From Rusavskia elegans (taxonomy: Eukaryota > Ascomycota > Lecanoromycetes > Teloschistales > Teloschistaceae): a DNA stretch of 64,000 bases. How positions within the stretch are numbered: the stretch's first letter is position 1; every line of letters begins with the position of its first letter. Both the position numbers and the translations under genes were made by a program. The notes beneath the pieces were generated by a model. The model was given only the letters and a program-made list of their open reading frames with translations. It ran no database searches and was not told the DNA's origin. This document shows, one piece after another, positions 30,730-43,000 of this stretch. The stretch lies in assembly GCA_011316305.1 (NCBI GenBank), contig SAUG01000109.1, forward strand, positions 124,001-188,000, read 5' to 3'.

Positions 30730-33700
30730 CGGTCCTTTTTATATCGTTTTTCTAAACATCTTTAAAGCTCTTTAGGCGTATTTAAGGTATTTCCTTAGTT
30801 TTTAAGTATTTTTTTTATTAGGGAACCTTTTCTATTTTATTAGAAATTTATCTATCTTTTTTCTTCTATTTAGAATTTTTTTAATTTTATATTCTTTACG
30901 CTTTTAATAGTATTAGTCCTTTACTAGTAGAACGTATTCCGGTACTCTTTTTAGTAAACCTATATAGAATTTAGGAAAGATACCTATTAGTAGGAATTTA
31001 AGATATACTATTATTTCTTTTATATTTTAAACTTCGAAAGCTTCTATATATAGTTTATTAAACTTTCTATCTATAAAATTTTTTATCGAAAGTAATATTT
31101 TATCCCTTTTACTAATATTATATTATTTTCTTAACTTATCTAATTTTTATTTAATTCTTTTTTTCGTTATTTAAATTCTTACCTTTACTTTATTCTAGTT
31201 ATTCTTTATTTTATTAATAAAAGATTATACCGCCGGGTTTTTTATATCTAAATATACTTTTTTCCGGATAGTTTTACTATAAAATAATTTATTAGGCGTT
31301 ATCTTTATATCTTTATTATAAGATAAATTAATTACTATCTACGCTATCGGAAAAAGTTAAACCTAGTCTTTTTCTTCGTCCGAATAGTAAGTTCTAAAGT
31401 AAATTTCTAAGGTCTGGTTAATTTTTTCTATTTATCTATTAGTTTATAGATAGAACGATATCGATATAGTTTATTCTGTTCCTATTACTTCTATTAATCC
31501 TTTTATAAAATTTAAAATAAATAATTTATTTCTATCAGAAATAATTTTTTTTATAATATTATTTTTATAAAATACCGTTTTTAATAGTAGAAAGGCGAGC
31601 TATTCTGCCGTTATTATTATTTTATAGAGTATAAACCTGATATATTTTATAAATCTATTAATAATTATTACTTTTATATCGTATAATATTTAAATATATA
31701 GATCGATTAACTCTAGTAATCCTATAACGAAATCTAATATAATTTATTAATAAAATATACTCGGCGTTTATATTAGTTAGAGTTTCCTATTTGGTTTTTA
31801 ACGACTTTTTTTTTGCTATTATATATTCCGGGCAGTTTCTAATAAATTCTTTAATATATTTTTTAAGAACTGATATATTAGTCTTTTTTTAAATTCTTTT
31901 TAATATTTTTATAATTTTCTAATATTCTATTATCCTAGAGTTATATATTTATCGAATTATTTAATTTATTTTTTGTAAAGTTTTAGCTTTTTTAAAGATA
32001 TTTTCTATTTTTTTTAAAAGACGTTTAAATATTTTTTTAGTAGCTTTATAATTTATTCTTCTATTTAAAATATCTATAACCGTATTATTAGTATCTTTAA
32101 TATATTTTATTTTAAAGTTATAATAGGTTATTTCTTCTATCTACTTTATTTATCGTTAATTAAGTTCTTTATCGACTAATAAAGATAAAAGGTTTTTATA
32201 GTTAATATATACTACTACTTTCTAGTTAGTCCTATTTATATATATCTTCTAGTATATAAAGTTTATAATAATTACTAATATTTCTTTATTTATTATTATA
32301 TAATTAACTTTTACTAGTATTAATTTTCTAAAATAGTATCCGAGTAGTTTTCCTTTCTAGAAAATATATAAACCTATTATTCGGTCTGAAGTATCTATAT
32401 AAAAAATAATCTATTTTTTAGAATCGAAGATTACTAAAGCTTTTTCGGACACGAAACTTTATTTAAATTTCTTAAATACTTCGTTCTGGACGCGTATCTA
32501 TTAGAAAACTACGCTGTTCCGGAATAAATCTATAAATAGAACTATTTTTATTATATATCTTTCTATTATATTTTAGTAGAATCCTATAAATTTTAAAAAA
32601 CTTTAAATATTTTTTTTATTTTTTAGTACCGGCTATTTATATATTATTTATAATTTATTTATTTCTATAATAATATTTTCCGGTTTAATTATATATCCGA
32701 GAAACGTAACTTTTTATTTATAGAATTCCGACTTTTTTTCTTTAATTTTAAAGTTATATTTTTAGAATTTTTATAATACCTTATAAATATATTATATATA
32801 TTTTTTACTTATTTTAGAAAAAATTAGTACGTTATCTATATATATAATAACGAAGATATTAAAATATTTATATAATATTTTATTAATAGCGCGTTATAGT
32901 ATCGCCGGTATATTTATTAATCTAAAGGATATAACCAAGTATTCGAATAGTTTATATATTATTTTAAATATAGTTTTCTACTCGTTTCTATACTTAATTT
33001 ATAGTAGGTTAATTATATCTTTTAGATTAAATTTCGTAAAGAACTTAGTTCTTCTAATTTTATTTTTTAAATCTACTAAAAGTAGAAATAGGTATTTATC
33101 TTTTTATATTATTATATTAAGTCTTCTGAAATTAACGTAAAGTCGAAGATCGCTATTCTATTTAGGAATAAATATAACCGGTTATTCCGTTTTTAATTTA
33201 AAATATTATTTATATCCTCTTTTAAAATTATAATTAATATATTATTTTAATACTTTTAACTAATTATTATTTAATCTATAGATTAGTCCAATCTTTAATT
33301 TTTCCAGGTCTATTATAATAATTTCGTAGTCTTTCTAGATATAAATCGGTAAATATAACTTTCTTTTCGGTTTCTTTAATACGTCCTAGAATTTTCTAAA
33401 AAGTTATAGAATTTTATTTATAATAGCTAATTTCTTTTTAGTCTACTATTTCCGAGTAAAAATATTATATACTTTCTATATTTCGGCTAGCCTTTTAGGT
33501 ATACTAAGAAGATAACTTCCTATTTTTATCTATATCGTTTTCTAAACGATTTCTAGATTCTATAATATAAACTATAGGATATCTAAATATATACTTCTTT
33601 ATATCTTTATAATATTAAATATAATCCTTTCCTTATACCTATTACTTCGTATCTATAGAGGTCTAGTCTAATACTCGATTTTAACAAATTCTATCTTATT

Positions 33701-33880
33701 AATAGTTCCTATAAAATAAAGTTCTATTTTCCTAATTAAAAGGATATTAAACCTCTTTACGTATTCTTCTAATATAATATTCCGAATAGTTCCTAAATTA
33801 ACTAAAGCCTTTATAAGTCGTTCGAATAATATTAGTTAGATAAAAATCCGATTTTTATCTATCTTCCGGAAGCGTTAAAA

Positions 33881-34290
33881 TATAACGTCTTTATATATTA
33901 GAAGGCGTTACGCTCGAGCCTAGCTATAGCTATAAATATAGTCCGAGCTACTAAATAATAAAGGAATCCTAATATAGGTTATCGTAATTAATTCTATATA
34001 GCCGTAGAGATATAGTTATAATATTACAAGATATCTTTATTATAAAATAATTAAAAAGAGAATAGTAGAAATATATTTAATAATTATATTAATAACTAAT
34101 AAAAGAAACTATTTATAGGAGTAATAAGCGATATATATAGTAAAAGTAGCTATAAAGGCCGACAGGTAACTGTCTACTAAAAGTTCTATTAGGAGGGGCG
34201 GCTATAGCGGCTATAGGCGGCTATAGATAATTAGGCTCGTTTATCTAACCAATCCTTCCAGGGAACCTCTGTGGAATCGTAGACGTAACA
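33881..34290 (-). repeat. LTR of element 1 (right)
   Basis: This 410-bp LTR has the same length as its partner. It ends CGTAGACGTAACA and is followed by the ATTAC duplication. Confidence 0.9.
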
Positions 34291-34792
34291 ATTACTTCTA
34301 TTTAACTATTTTCTTTTTTATTCGATTACGAATCTTCTACTATCTAGTTCTTCCTCGACGTTACAAATAATAAGGAGTATCTAATATTTCCGCTATATCT
34401 ATCTACTATATAACGAAGTAATTATCTATATTCGTTATATCGGCTATATTTATTATATAACCTGTATTTAAACGTTCCGTTAAACTATTAAGATATTTTT
34501 TAGCTTATCTAGTTTTAAAAGGATCGCTAGATAGTACGCTAGCTACTACGGCTAAAAGCTTTACCCGGTTAATTAGATTAAAGAAAGATAGAGAGGTCGG
34601 ATAGTATATTTTAAAAACGGTAAAAAAAAAATTTAGATTAAAATCGAAATAGGTTATTCTAGCTATAATAAAGTAGTTAATAACGACGCGGGTAGATATA
34701 GTTATTATAGATATACTACCGTCTGGTTTAGTTTATAGCTATAGCTGTTACGGGAATATATACGTACGCAAGAACTTTTAGGCTTATATTAC

Positions 34793-35202
34793 TATAACGT
34801 CCCTATATATCAGAAAGCGTTATATTCGAGCCTAGCTATAACCGTAGACGTAGTCCGAGCTACTAAATAGTAAGAGAGTTCTAGTATAAATTATTATAAC
34901 TAATTCTATATAGCCGTAGAAGTACGGTTACGATATTATAAAATATCTTTATTATAAAATAATTAAAAAGAAAATAATAGAAATATATTTAATAATTATA
35001 TTAATAACTAATAAATAAAATTATTTATAGAAATAATAAATAATATATATAATAAAAGTAGCTATTAAAGCTAATAGTTAACCGTCTATTAAAAGCTCTA
35101 TTAGAAAGAGCGACTATAGCGACTATAAGTAGCTATAAATAATTAGGCTCGTTTATTTAACTAATCTTTCTAGGAAACTTTTATAGAATTATAGATATAA
35201 TA
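34793..35202 (-). repeat. LTR of element 2 (left)
   Basis: A 410-bp LTR beginning TATAACGTCCCTATATATCA, the RIPped form of the TGTAACGTCC terminus. Confidence 0.88.
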
Positions 35203-37714
35203 TAGCCCTTTCTATATCGCTTTTTATCTAGCGTAAAAACCGTCTATAGGATATAAAAAGGTTTTTTTCTTCTTTTTTTTCTCTTTCTTTTATTAATATC
35301 TTTATTATATATTTTTAAAAAGGAAATTAACTAAAATCTTTTTATTATATCTAGTTAAAAGAAATTATAATATTTTTTTATTATTTTTTATATATCTATA
35401 ATTCTTTAAAAAAGTATAAAGTCGAAGTTAATAATAATATTTATAATAAATATACTCGGGTTTAAAAATTATATAATTTTCTAATATCTAATATTATTTA
35501 TATATTATTTCTTTTATTTTTTTATTTCTAATAACTCTCGCAGGGAAGCGTTTTAAAAATAAAAAAAATTAACTTTATTCTAATATCGCGGGTATTTTTA
35601 ATAAATATTCTAAAGCTCGCTATTATATCGAATCTTTCTTTAATTTTAAAAAGAAAATTCGTAATAAATACTTAACCTAGAAATCGGATTTCCGCCGACT
35701 TTTTAGTAAATAAAAGTATTTTATTATTTATTATCGCGCTTTAGATAAGTATAAAAGTTATTTTATTATTTAAAAATAACGTATATTTTCTAGATTTAAT
35801 AAATTTAATAATCCGGTTATATTTTATTACTCTATTTGCTTTATACTAGCCGTATAAAAGGCGTCCGTTAAATTAATATCTAGGTTTAGTTCGAATAATC
35901 TAGATTAAATCTTAAAAGATTTTAACTTCTTTTAACCTATAGAAAATATAGGGTTCTAAAAAAGATTTAATAAAAGGTTTTTCTATTATTTATTTTTATA
36001 TATTCCGGGTTATATATCTATATTATAAGTTATTTCTGGTTCTTTTAATAGTTTTACTAAATCTTATTTTTTAGTAAATATCTTATTCTATAATAATAAA
36101 AACGGATACTAATTAAATTCTTCGTTTCTAGATTAACTACTAAATACTAGGTTCGGTATTTCTTTCTTTTAGTCTATTTAATCTAGTTTATAGTATTTGA
36201 TTTTATCTATAGCTTTAACTATACTATAGTATATCTTTTTAATATAGCTTATTTAAAACTATTAAATTATTTTTCTACTTTTATTATATTTTTTAGTAAA
36301 TTATTAAAGGAAGTAATAATAATCTTTCTAAATCTTTATTTCCTAAATTTTTCCGCCTTCTTTAAATTATCTATCTAAGTCTTTAATCTCTTTCTAATTT
36401 ATTATCGAAACTTTATCTATTTCTTTATATAAAAGGTTTTTATAGACTAGAAAATATATTATTTATAGTTTTAATTTCTTACCGATAGTACTTTTTTTAT
36501 TAGTCTTTTTAAAATTAATTCTTTCTACTTATTTCCTAAAATAATATAATTTCTCTAACTTTTAATTATAATAAAATTTATTATTCTAATTAATTTTTAT
36601 TTTAATTTAACTTTAATATCGAGGATTCTATTATTATTTATTATTTATCTATAGAGGTATTCTTTAATTTTATTATAGAATCCTTTTATAGTTTTATTAT
36701 CTTCCTTTCTATTTATAAAAGCTATTATTTATTAACCTCCGATTTTAACTTTAAATACTACTATAAAGGGTTTTTCGGTTTTATATAGTTTAAAATTAAT
36801 TATTAGTTTTATTCTTTATATTTTCTTTAGTTTTTTAGAGTAGTATTCTATTCCTTTCTTATCCGATAGATAGATAGAGTAAATATTATTATAGCAGGCT
36901 AACTAACTTTTCGCTATATATTTTTTTATTATTTTAAAAAAAATATTTAATTACTTTATTTATTTCTTTAATTAGGTAATTCTTTTTAAAGTATTCTATT
37001 TTTCTATATAAGTAATAAGTTTTAGTTTTTATTCCTTTAATTTCGGTAGTATTAAATTCTATCGGATTTCCTTTAAGCTTTCTTTTAATAGGTTCTATTT
37101 TACTAAACGTCTAGCTATCTAGATTCATTTTATACTATCTAATATCGATTTTTATTATAAATTCGATAAAATCTACTAGTAAATCCGATTCTTTAATTAC
37201 TATTATAGTTTTTTTAACTTTTATTTAGAATCTTTTATAGAAGTAAACTTTTAGAGCTAAGCCTTTCTAGTCTATTTTATAAACTAATATTCTAAACTAA
37301 ATAGCGTAGATAGCTACCGATTTCTACTATTTTAGAACTATTAATTTTCTATCTATTATTCTATCTTTATTATTATTTCCGAAGGCTTCTTTTATAGCTA
37401 TAATAAGATTACCGAAGGTATAGAAAATCTATAATATTTTATCTTCTTTCTATCCTTCCGGGTTATCGAGGTAATCTTCTATTTAAAAAATATCTAATTA
37501 AAAACAGTCTCTTCTAGATATAATATTATAAATAGAACCATTATTATTTTATTTAGAAACTAGTTTACGTATAATATAAAGTAGATATTTATCTAAATAA
37601 TCTATAGCTTTAAATTCCTTTATTTCTTTTATAGATATTTAGTATTACTACTTTAATAGTATCGCTTCGATCTATAGGTCGGGATAATAAAACTAATATA
37701 GTAAATTATTAAAA

Positions 37715-38124
37715 TATAATATTTCTATATATTAGAAGGCGTTATATTCGAGCCTAGCTATAGCTATAAATATAGTCCGAGCTATTAAATAGTAAAGGAA
37801 TCCTAGTATAAATTATTATAACTATTTCTATATAGCTATAAAAGTACGGTTATAATAGTATAAAGTATTTTTATTATAAAATAATTAAAAAAAGAATAGT
37901 AGAAATATATTTAATAATTATATTAACGACTAATAAAAGAAATTATCTATAGGAATAATAAGCGATATATATAGTAAAAATAGCTATAAAAACCGATAGA
38001 TAACTATCTACTAAAAGTCCTATTAGGAAGGACGGCTATAGCGGCTATAGGCGGCTATAGATAATTAGGCTCGCTTATCTAACTAATCCTTCCAAGGAAC
38101 CTCTATAGAATCGTAGACGTAACA
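37715..38124 (-). repeat. LTR of element 2 (right)
   Basis: A 410-bp LTR ending CGTAGACGTAACA, followed by ATTAC. Confidence 0.88.
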
Positions 38125-38392
38125 ATTACTAGTAAAAGAAAAAGAAACGATAACTGCGAGGTATATTTATCTATAAAAATTTCTATATTAGTTAAATTAT
38201 CGGTAGAAAAATACGTTATATTACTAAGTAAATTTAAATTAAAATTCTATAGAAAGAACCGTTATTTATATTAACTAAACTAGGGTATAAGTTCTGCTAC
38301 CGTATATTTAATACTGGTATACTAACGCTTGATTTATTTACCGAACCACTGGTTTACCGGGTACCAAAACCAAAATAAATAACTAAATAAAA

Positions 38393-40060
38393 TCACTCGT
38401 ATACGCCGACGCGGGGACAAACTATATATGCGCGACTCGGAGTTTCAGAGCAGGAATATTATACGGGCTCACCAGATTCAAATAGGGGCTGCATACTTGT
38501 TTTGGTCATGTGCAGGTATATAACACTAAAGTCTACAATCTATAGAAGGTACTCGCGGAGTAGATTTCGCTGGCATACCGAAGGGATGATCTACAAGATC
38601 ACTTTTATAAGTTACACGAGCCTAACCTCGCAAAATACGCTTCAAAACTACCAAGATATTTCCGGAAGAAGAGCGACCCTATAATTTTCCTTGTCTTTAA
38701 TCTGCCGGTGTGGGCACAGTAAGCCGCTTTCCTACCATACCCATCTTAACCGAAAGTCTCCTGGTGGAGAGGCAGCCTGACCGACATTTTGGACCAACAT
38801 CCTGGATTAACCCCCAGGTATATCACAATATACATCGCTTGGATCCAAGACGTACCTCGGTAGGCTTTTCATTAAAGCTTACTCAATCCGGACAATGCGA
38901 TATTGGGGCAACGAGGCAACCGCGTATATATATTCCAGTAAGTATTATATACAGTGAATATTGTATTACCGAGGACGAAGTAGGGTAGCACAGGCCCGGC
39001 ACGCCGGCGCCTGATTACCAACTGATTACCAATCCAAGCGATCCGCTGCCTAATCCGGCTGCATCAATGCTCTCCGGGGAGTTGTATGGCTACAACAGTA
39101 CTATTCACCGAAATCTTCTTTTGGCTTTGACAACTGTACTCTCACACCGAATATTCGCGGTCTGCTCCTTTGGTTCCCCATGTTGGTCGTTATTCTCGCG
39201 AATTAGAGAATGCCCTGGTCCAAAGCTGGTGTAAATCTGAGGTTTGTAACGTTACCGTAGCGGTCATCAAGGTGAAGAGAATCGTATTGTCTTGGGTCTC
39301 TCGGCCACGCCCACAGTTTCCGATAGGCTTTGTACGCCAGTGGGGTTAACGTACCAGCCTGGTTGCCCTTAGGAACGTGGATGATATTCTTGCCCAATAA
39401 GCCACCATCAGTAGGTAAGGCTGTTTCCCTCAAGGCCGTACGTATATTTGAAACCCACTTAAACGAGGTCAGTTCTGATGCGCCCAGTATAATGAAGCAT
39501 TTGCTACGTACAAGGATCATGCAGGCGCAGAGCCTCTTAGATGATGTTCTGCAGTAAAGACATACTCTTTAGCTGTTGCAGTAGGCAATTCCGGAAAGCC
39601 CACGCTGTAAGCAAGCCGTCTCAGCGATATTCAGCTCGACATGTTCAGATGGGGCATTCACGTGGCTCCGATCTCCTCTCGCAAGGTTTTCACAATCTGT
39701 GGATTCCTTGCAAGCTCATAGAATGCCTATACAAGTGTTGTTGAACCCGGATTCTGACGTAGGAAGTCTATGACCCAACGCCCTAAGTGCGGATCGTATG
39801 GACGAAGAGCAGATTTCCGACCTTGCTGCCGACTGGAATTGCTATCATAGAATCCTTGATTCGCTGGTAGAGAGATTTTAGCAACGCCGGCAATTACGAG
39901 TGAGTTAGATGTTGGGAGTATACCTCTACGCTTAGTCCTTGAAATATCAAAGAGCCCAGTAAGGTATGCTGCTTCCTGTCTAGTTTACCTTTCTCTTTTT
40001 GGTCTCGTATGGATACTGCTTGGTCGATGACTTGTTCCAGATATCTTATTATGATAGCCG
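38393..40060. other. GC-normal spacer between repeat A and the PKS relic
   Basis: Base composition returns to normal right after the repeat. I recognise no ketosynthase, acyltransferase or dehydratase sequence here, though the PKS relic begins just downstream. The only coding-looking frame is the minus-strand one listed separately. Confidence 0.45.
39203..39520 (-). CDS. Unrecognised open frame with coding-like composition
   Basis: An ATG-started minus-strand frame of 105 residues contains ASELTSFKWVSNIRTALRE, LPTDGGLLGKNIIHVPKGN and LTPLAYKAYRKLWAWPRD. The mixed hydrophobic/aromatic composition looks like real protein rather than chance, but I do not recognise a family. It may be an exon or a remnant of a larger gene decaying between the two transposon blocks. 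Confidence 0.3.
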   Translation of the reverse strand: MILVRSKCFIILGASELTSFKWVSNIRTALRETALPTDGGLLGKNIIHVPKGNQAGTLTPLAYKAYRKLWAWPRDPRQYDSLHLDDRYGNVTNLRFTPALDQGIL

Positions 40061-43000
40061 ATGCTTTTGCGGTGCCGTCAACGAAGACGCGCAGACGCTC
40101 GCATGGGCCACAAAGAGCGGCGTCAGTATATCGAGCTAACTAGCGCTGAGATGGAACAGAGGGTAGGTGGTGAGACGGGGAGCATGCTTCTGCGCGTTCT
40201 TCGACAATGCACGGCGGTTTTCGCGGAACAGGTCGATCCTGTCCATCTCTTGCTGCAAGAGGATGGCCTCAAGTCACTTTACGATTTCTTCCAAAATATG
40301 TGGGACTGTCGCAGATTCTTTGAGCTGCTCGGCCATGCGAAACCCAATCTTCGGATTCTGGAGATCGGCGCTGGAACTCATGGTACAACTGCTAGTGTCT
40401 TGAAGGACCTTGTGACGGCATCTGGCGACCGTATGTATTCTGAATACTGCTATACTGACATTTCTCCAGGCTTCTTCGTTACAGCAAAGGAGAAGTTCAA
40501 GGACTTCCAGACTATTCGATATGCAGTGCTGGACATCAGTAAAGACCCCATGGAACAAGGATTCGAAGCCATCTCTTACGATCTCGTTCTGGCGTCCAAT
40601 GTAAGCCTGGTTTGTTATTCACGATATGGCAAGTGCTGACTTGCTCTTTCCAGGTTCTTCACGCTACTCCAAGTCTTCAGTCAACGCTTCACAATGTGCG
40701 ATGTCTGCTTCATCCACAAGGGCGATTGCTCCTCCAAGAACTGGTCCCCAGTAAGTAGAGCCGTGCATACCGGTCTATGCCGCTGACAGCAGCCAGCAAT
40801 CAGATCATTCAAATACATTATGGTTCGTACCACCCTATCTCGTGTGACTCGGCAGGTCATAGCTTTGACTTACGACTGGCCAAGGTATACTACCAGGGTG
40901 GTGGCTTGGAGAGAACGATGGCCGACCGAAGGAACCCTTCATAACAGCTGAAAGATGGGACATGGAGCTTCGAACTGCGGGCTTCTCCGGAACAGATTCA
41001 GTTGTGTATGACAATGATTATCCATATCATATCAATGCCAATATCGTATCAAGGCCGGCAAACACCACAGCGTATCCTAAGCGTCTGACACTGCTCTCCG
41101 GCCAGGGCGTCGGTACAACGGCACGCCAGTTAGAGGCCCTCTTGCATCGCTGCGGATTCCATGTCGAGTTCTGTACCATCGACGACCCACCACCCCCGAA
41201 CCAGGACATCATATCTCTCTTAGATCTTGATGGCCCATTCTTCGATGATATCTCATCCGATCGGTTGGCCTCTTGCCAGCGATACGTCGGCCGTATGAAA
41301 GCATCTGGCATGCTCTGGATAACACGATCATCCCAATTCGACTGTCAGGATCCTCGCTATAGTCAGGTCTTGGGCATAGCTCGCACAATCCGGTCCGAGC
41401 TGCTCTTCGATTTTGCCACCTTTGAAACCGATACTGTGGATGATGTCGCTTTGCAAGCCCTCGTTGATGTTTTCCTCAAATTCCAAAAACGCAATAAAGA
41501 GGCGGAGATCGACCCGGATTGGGAGTTTGCGTTGTCGAAAGGAGTGATTGTTACCCCCAGATAACATTGGCCCTCTGTTATGAAGGAACTTTCAACGGTC
41601 TCAGATGCGGAGCTTCCGCGCAAGCTGGAGATAGGCAAAGCGGGCTTGCTACAAACGCTCCAGTGGGTTCAGGGAGATCCTGTTGTACTTGCAAAAGACG
41701 AAGTTGAGGTCGAGCCTTGTGCAGTTGGCCTGAACTTCAAGGTGAGTCCTTTTCCTTATCCGATATTCATCATCACATCCTGACTGATTGTTAGGATATC
41801 CTCGTATGTATGGGCCTCGTGGATGCAGCAAAAGATGGGATCGGCTTGGAAGGGGCAGGTATTGTCCGTAACATTGGTGCAGACGTTGAGAACCTCAAGG
41901 TTGGCGACCGGGTAATCATCTTCGAACATGGATGCTTCTCCACTCGACTAGCGATCTCCGCGAAGCTTTGTGCAAGGATACCTGATGAACTCAGCTTCGA
42001 AGAAGCTGCAACGTTACCGTGTGTATACAGCACCGTCATCCATTCACTATTGACCACAGGCGGGCTGCAACAGGGCCAGGCAGGTGTTCGCCTGACTCAG
42101 TTCAAACAAACCGTGATGCTAACGGACCAATCTAGACAGTGCTTATTCATTCTGCCTGCGGCGGTGTTGGCCTAGCAGCAATCCAGATATGTAGAATGCA
42201 AGGTGCTCGGGTTGGTGCTTCCTCATTAACAGCATAAAGAATCTGCTGACGGTGGCAGATTTTCGCAACTGCCGGCAACGATGACAAAAAGCAGTATCTT
42301 ATTGAAACGTTTGGCATTCCCCCCGATCATATCTTCAACTCCCGGAACGAATCGTTTCTTACGGATGTCAAGCGAGCAACAAATGGTCGGGGAGTCGACA
42401 TTGTCCTGAACTCCTTATCTGGGGAACTGCTTCATGCATCCTGGAAATGTGTGGCGGAGTACGGTAAGATGCAGGAAATCGGCAAACGAGATTTCGTTGG
42501 ACGAGGACTGCTGAGTGTGGACCTTTTCGAGGCCAACCGCGCATTCTTCGGCATCGACTTGGCTCGACTGGGAGTGGAGCGACCTGAAGCGTGTAGACTG
42601 TAAGCTAAACTACGTTGAACTAGAAGAATGGGGTCGAGCTGACGGCAAAAAGCCTACTAGAACAGTGCATGGATCTTTGCCGCCGAGGAAAATCGCACCC
42701 ATCACACCCATGAAAGTCTTCGAAGCGGCGCAGATAGTGGATGCCTTCAAATACATGCAAAAAGGGCAGCACATCGGCAAGATTGTGGTGACTATGCCCA
42801 GCAGCCCGAAGGAGCTGAGCATAACAGCGGTCAGGCAAGAGCTTCGGTTACGTCCAGAAGTGTCATACCTCCTTGTTGGTGGCCTTGGGGGTCTCGGTCG
42901 AGCAATTACAACCTGGATGGTGGAACATGGAGCGCGCCATCTTATCTTTCTGTCCAGATCTGCTGGAACATCTGAACAGGACGAGAAATTCTTCCACGAG

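Larger units (their letters stand above)
30320..34290 (-). mobile_element. Ty3/gypsy chromodomain LTR element lacking gag (element 1)
   Basis: LTRs of 410 bp (30320-30729 and 33881-34290) have TG...CA-type ends and are flanked by ATCAC (30315-30319) and ATTAC (34291-34295), a 5-bp duplication with one transition. Coding sense is minus. From right to left come a degraded protease (KALVNLGTIRN, near 33,820) almost directly after the LTR, reverse transcriptase (FTKFDLKDI..., FEYLVISF, and YIDN where YxDD is expected, about 33,150-32,820), RNase H and integrase regions. A chromodomain-like end (FLIK*KRFPNK, about 30,880-30,770) sits just before the other LTR. No gag region fits in the 3.15-kb interior. 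Stops are dense throughout. The element is inert and RIPped. Confidence 0.85.
34793..38124 (-). mobile_element. Non-autonomous gag-type LTR element (element 2)
   Basis: LTRs of 410 bp (34793-35202, 37715-38124) belong to the same family as element 1, and ATTAC is present on both sides (34788-34792, 38125-38129). The 2.5-kb interior is an inverted relative of element 3 (compare about 37,400 with about 46,330). Like element 3 it has a gag-type region and no recognisable reverse transcriptase or integrase. Extreme AT content and stops in all frames show it is dead. It sits in the same 0.9-kb repeat as element 1, about 500 bp further along. Confidence 0.8.
30159..38392 (+). repeat. Retroposon-like repeat 'A', copy 1, split by two LTR elements
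   Basis: The repeat itself is about 920 bp in three pieces: 30159-30319, 34291-34792 and 38125-38392. Its unsplit relative lies inverted at about 52496-53477 and aligns end to end with mostly transition differences. It starts CCCCCCTGGGGGGCTCCCG and ends in an A-rich tail (AAATAAATAACTAAATAAA). It is flanked by TCACTCG on both sides (30152-30158, 38393-38399), extending to 8 bp if a G/A transition is allowed. No terminal inverted repeats and no intact open frame are seen. The A-rich 3' end and variable duplication length point to a non-LTR, target-primed origin. The outer left piece keeps many CA/TG dinucleotides, unlike the rest. Confidence 0.8.

Noticed and set aside
30159..38392. hAT-type element, because of a possible 8-bp duplication
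   Set aside because: The two copies have no terminal inverted repeats, one end is an A-rich tail, and the duplication length seems to vary (about 8 versus 10 bp), which fits a retroposon better.
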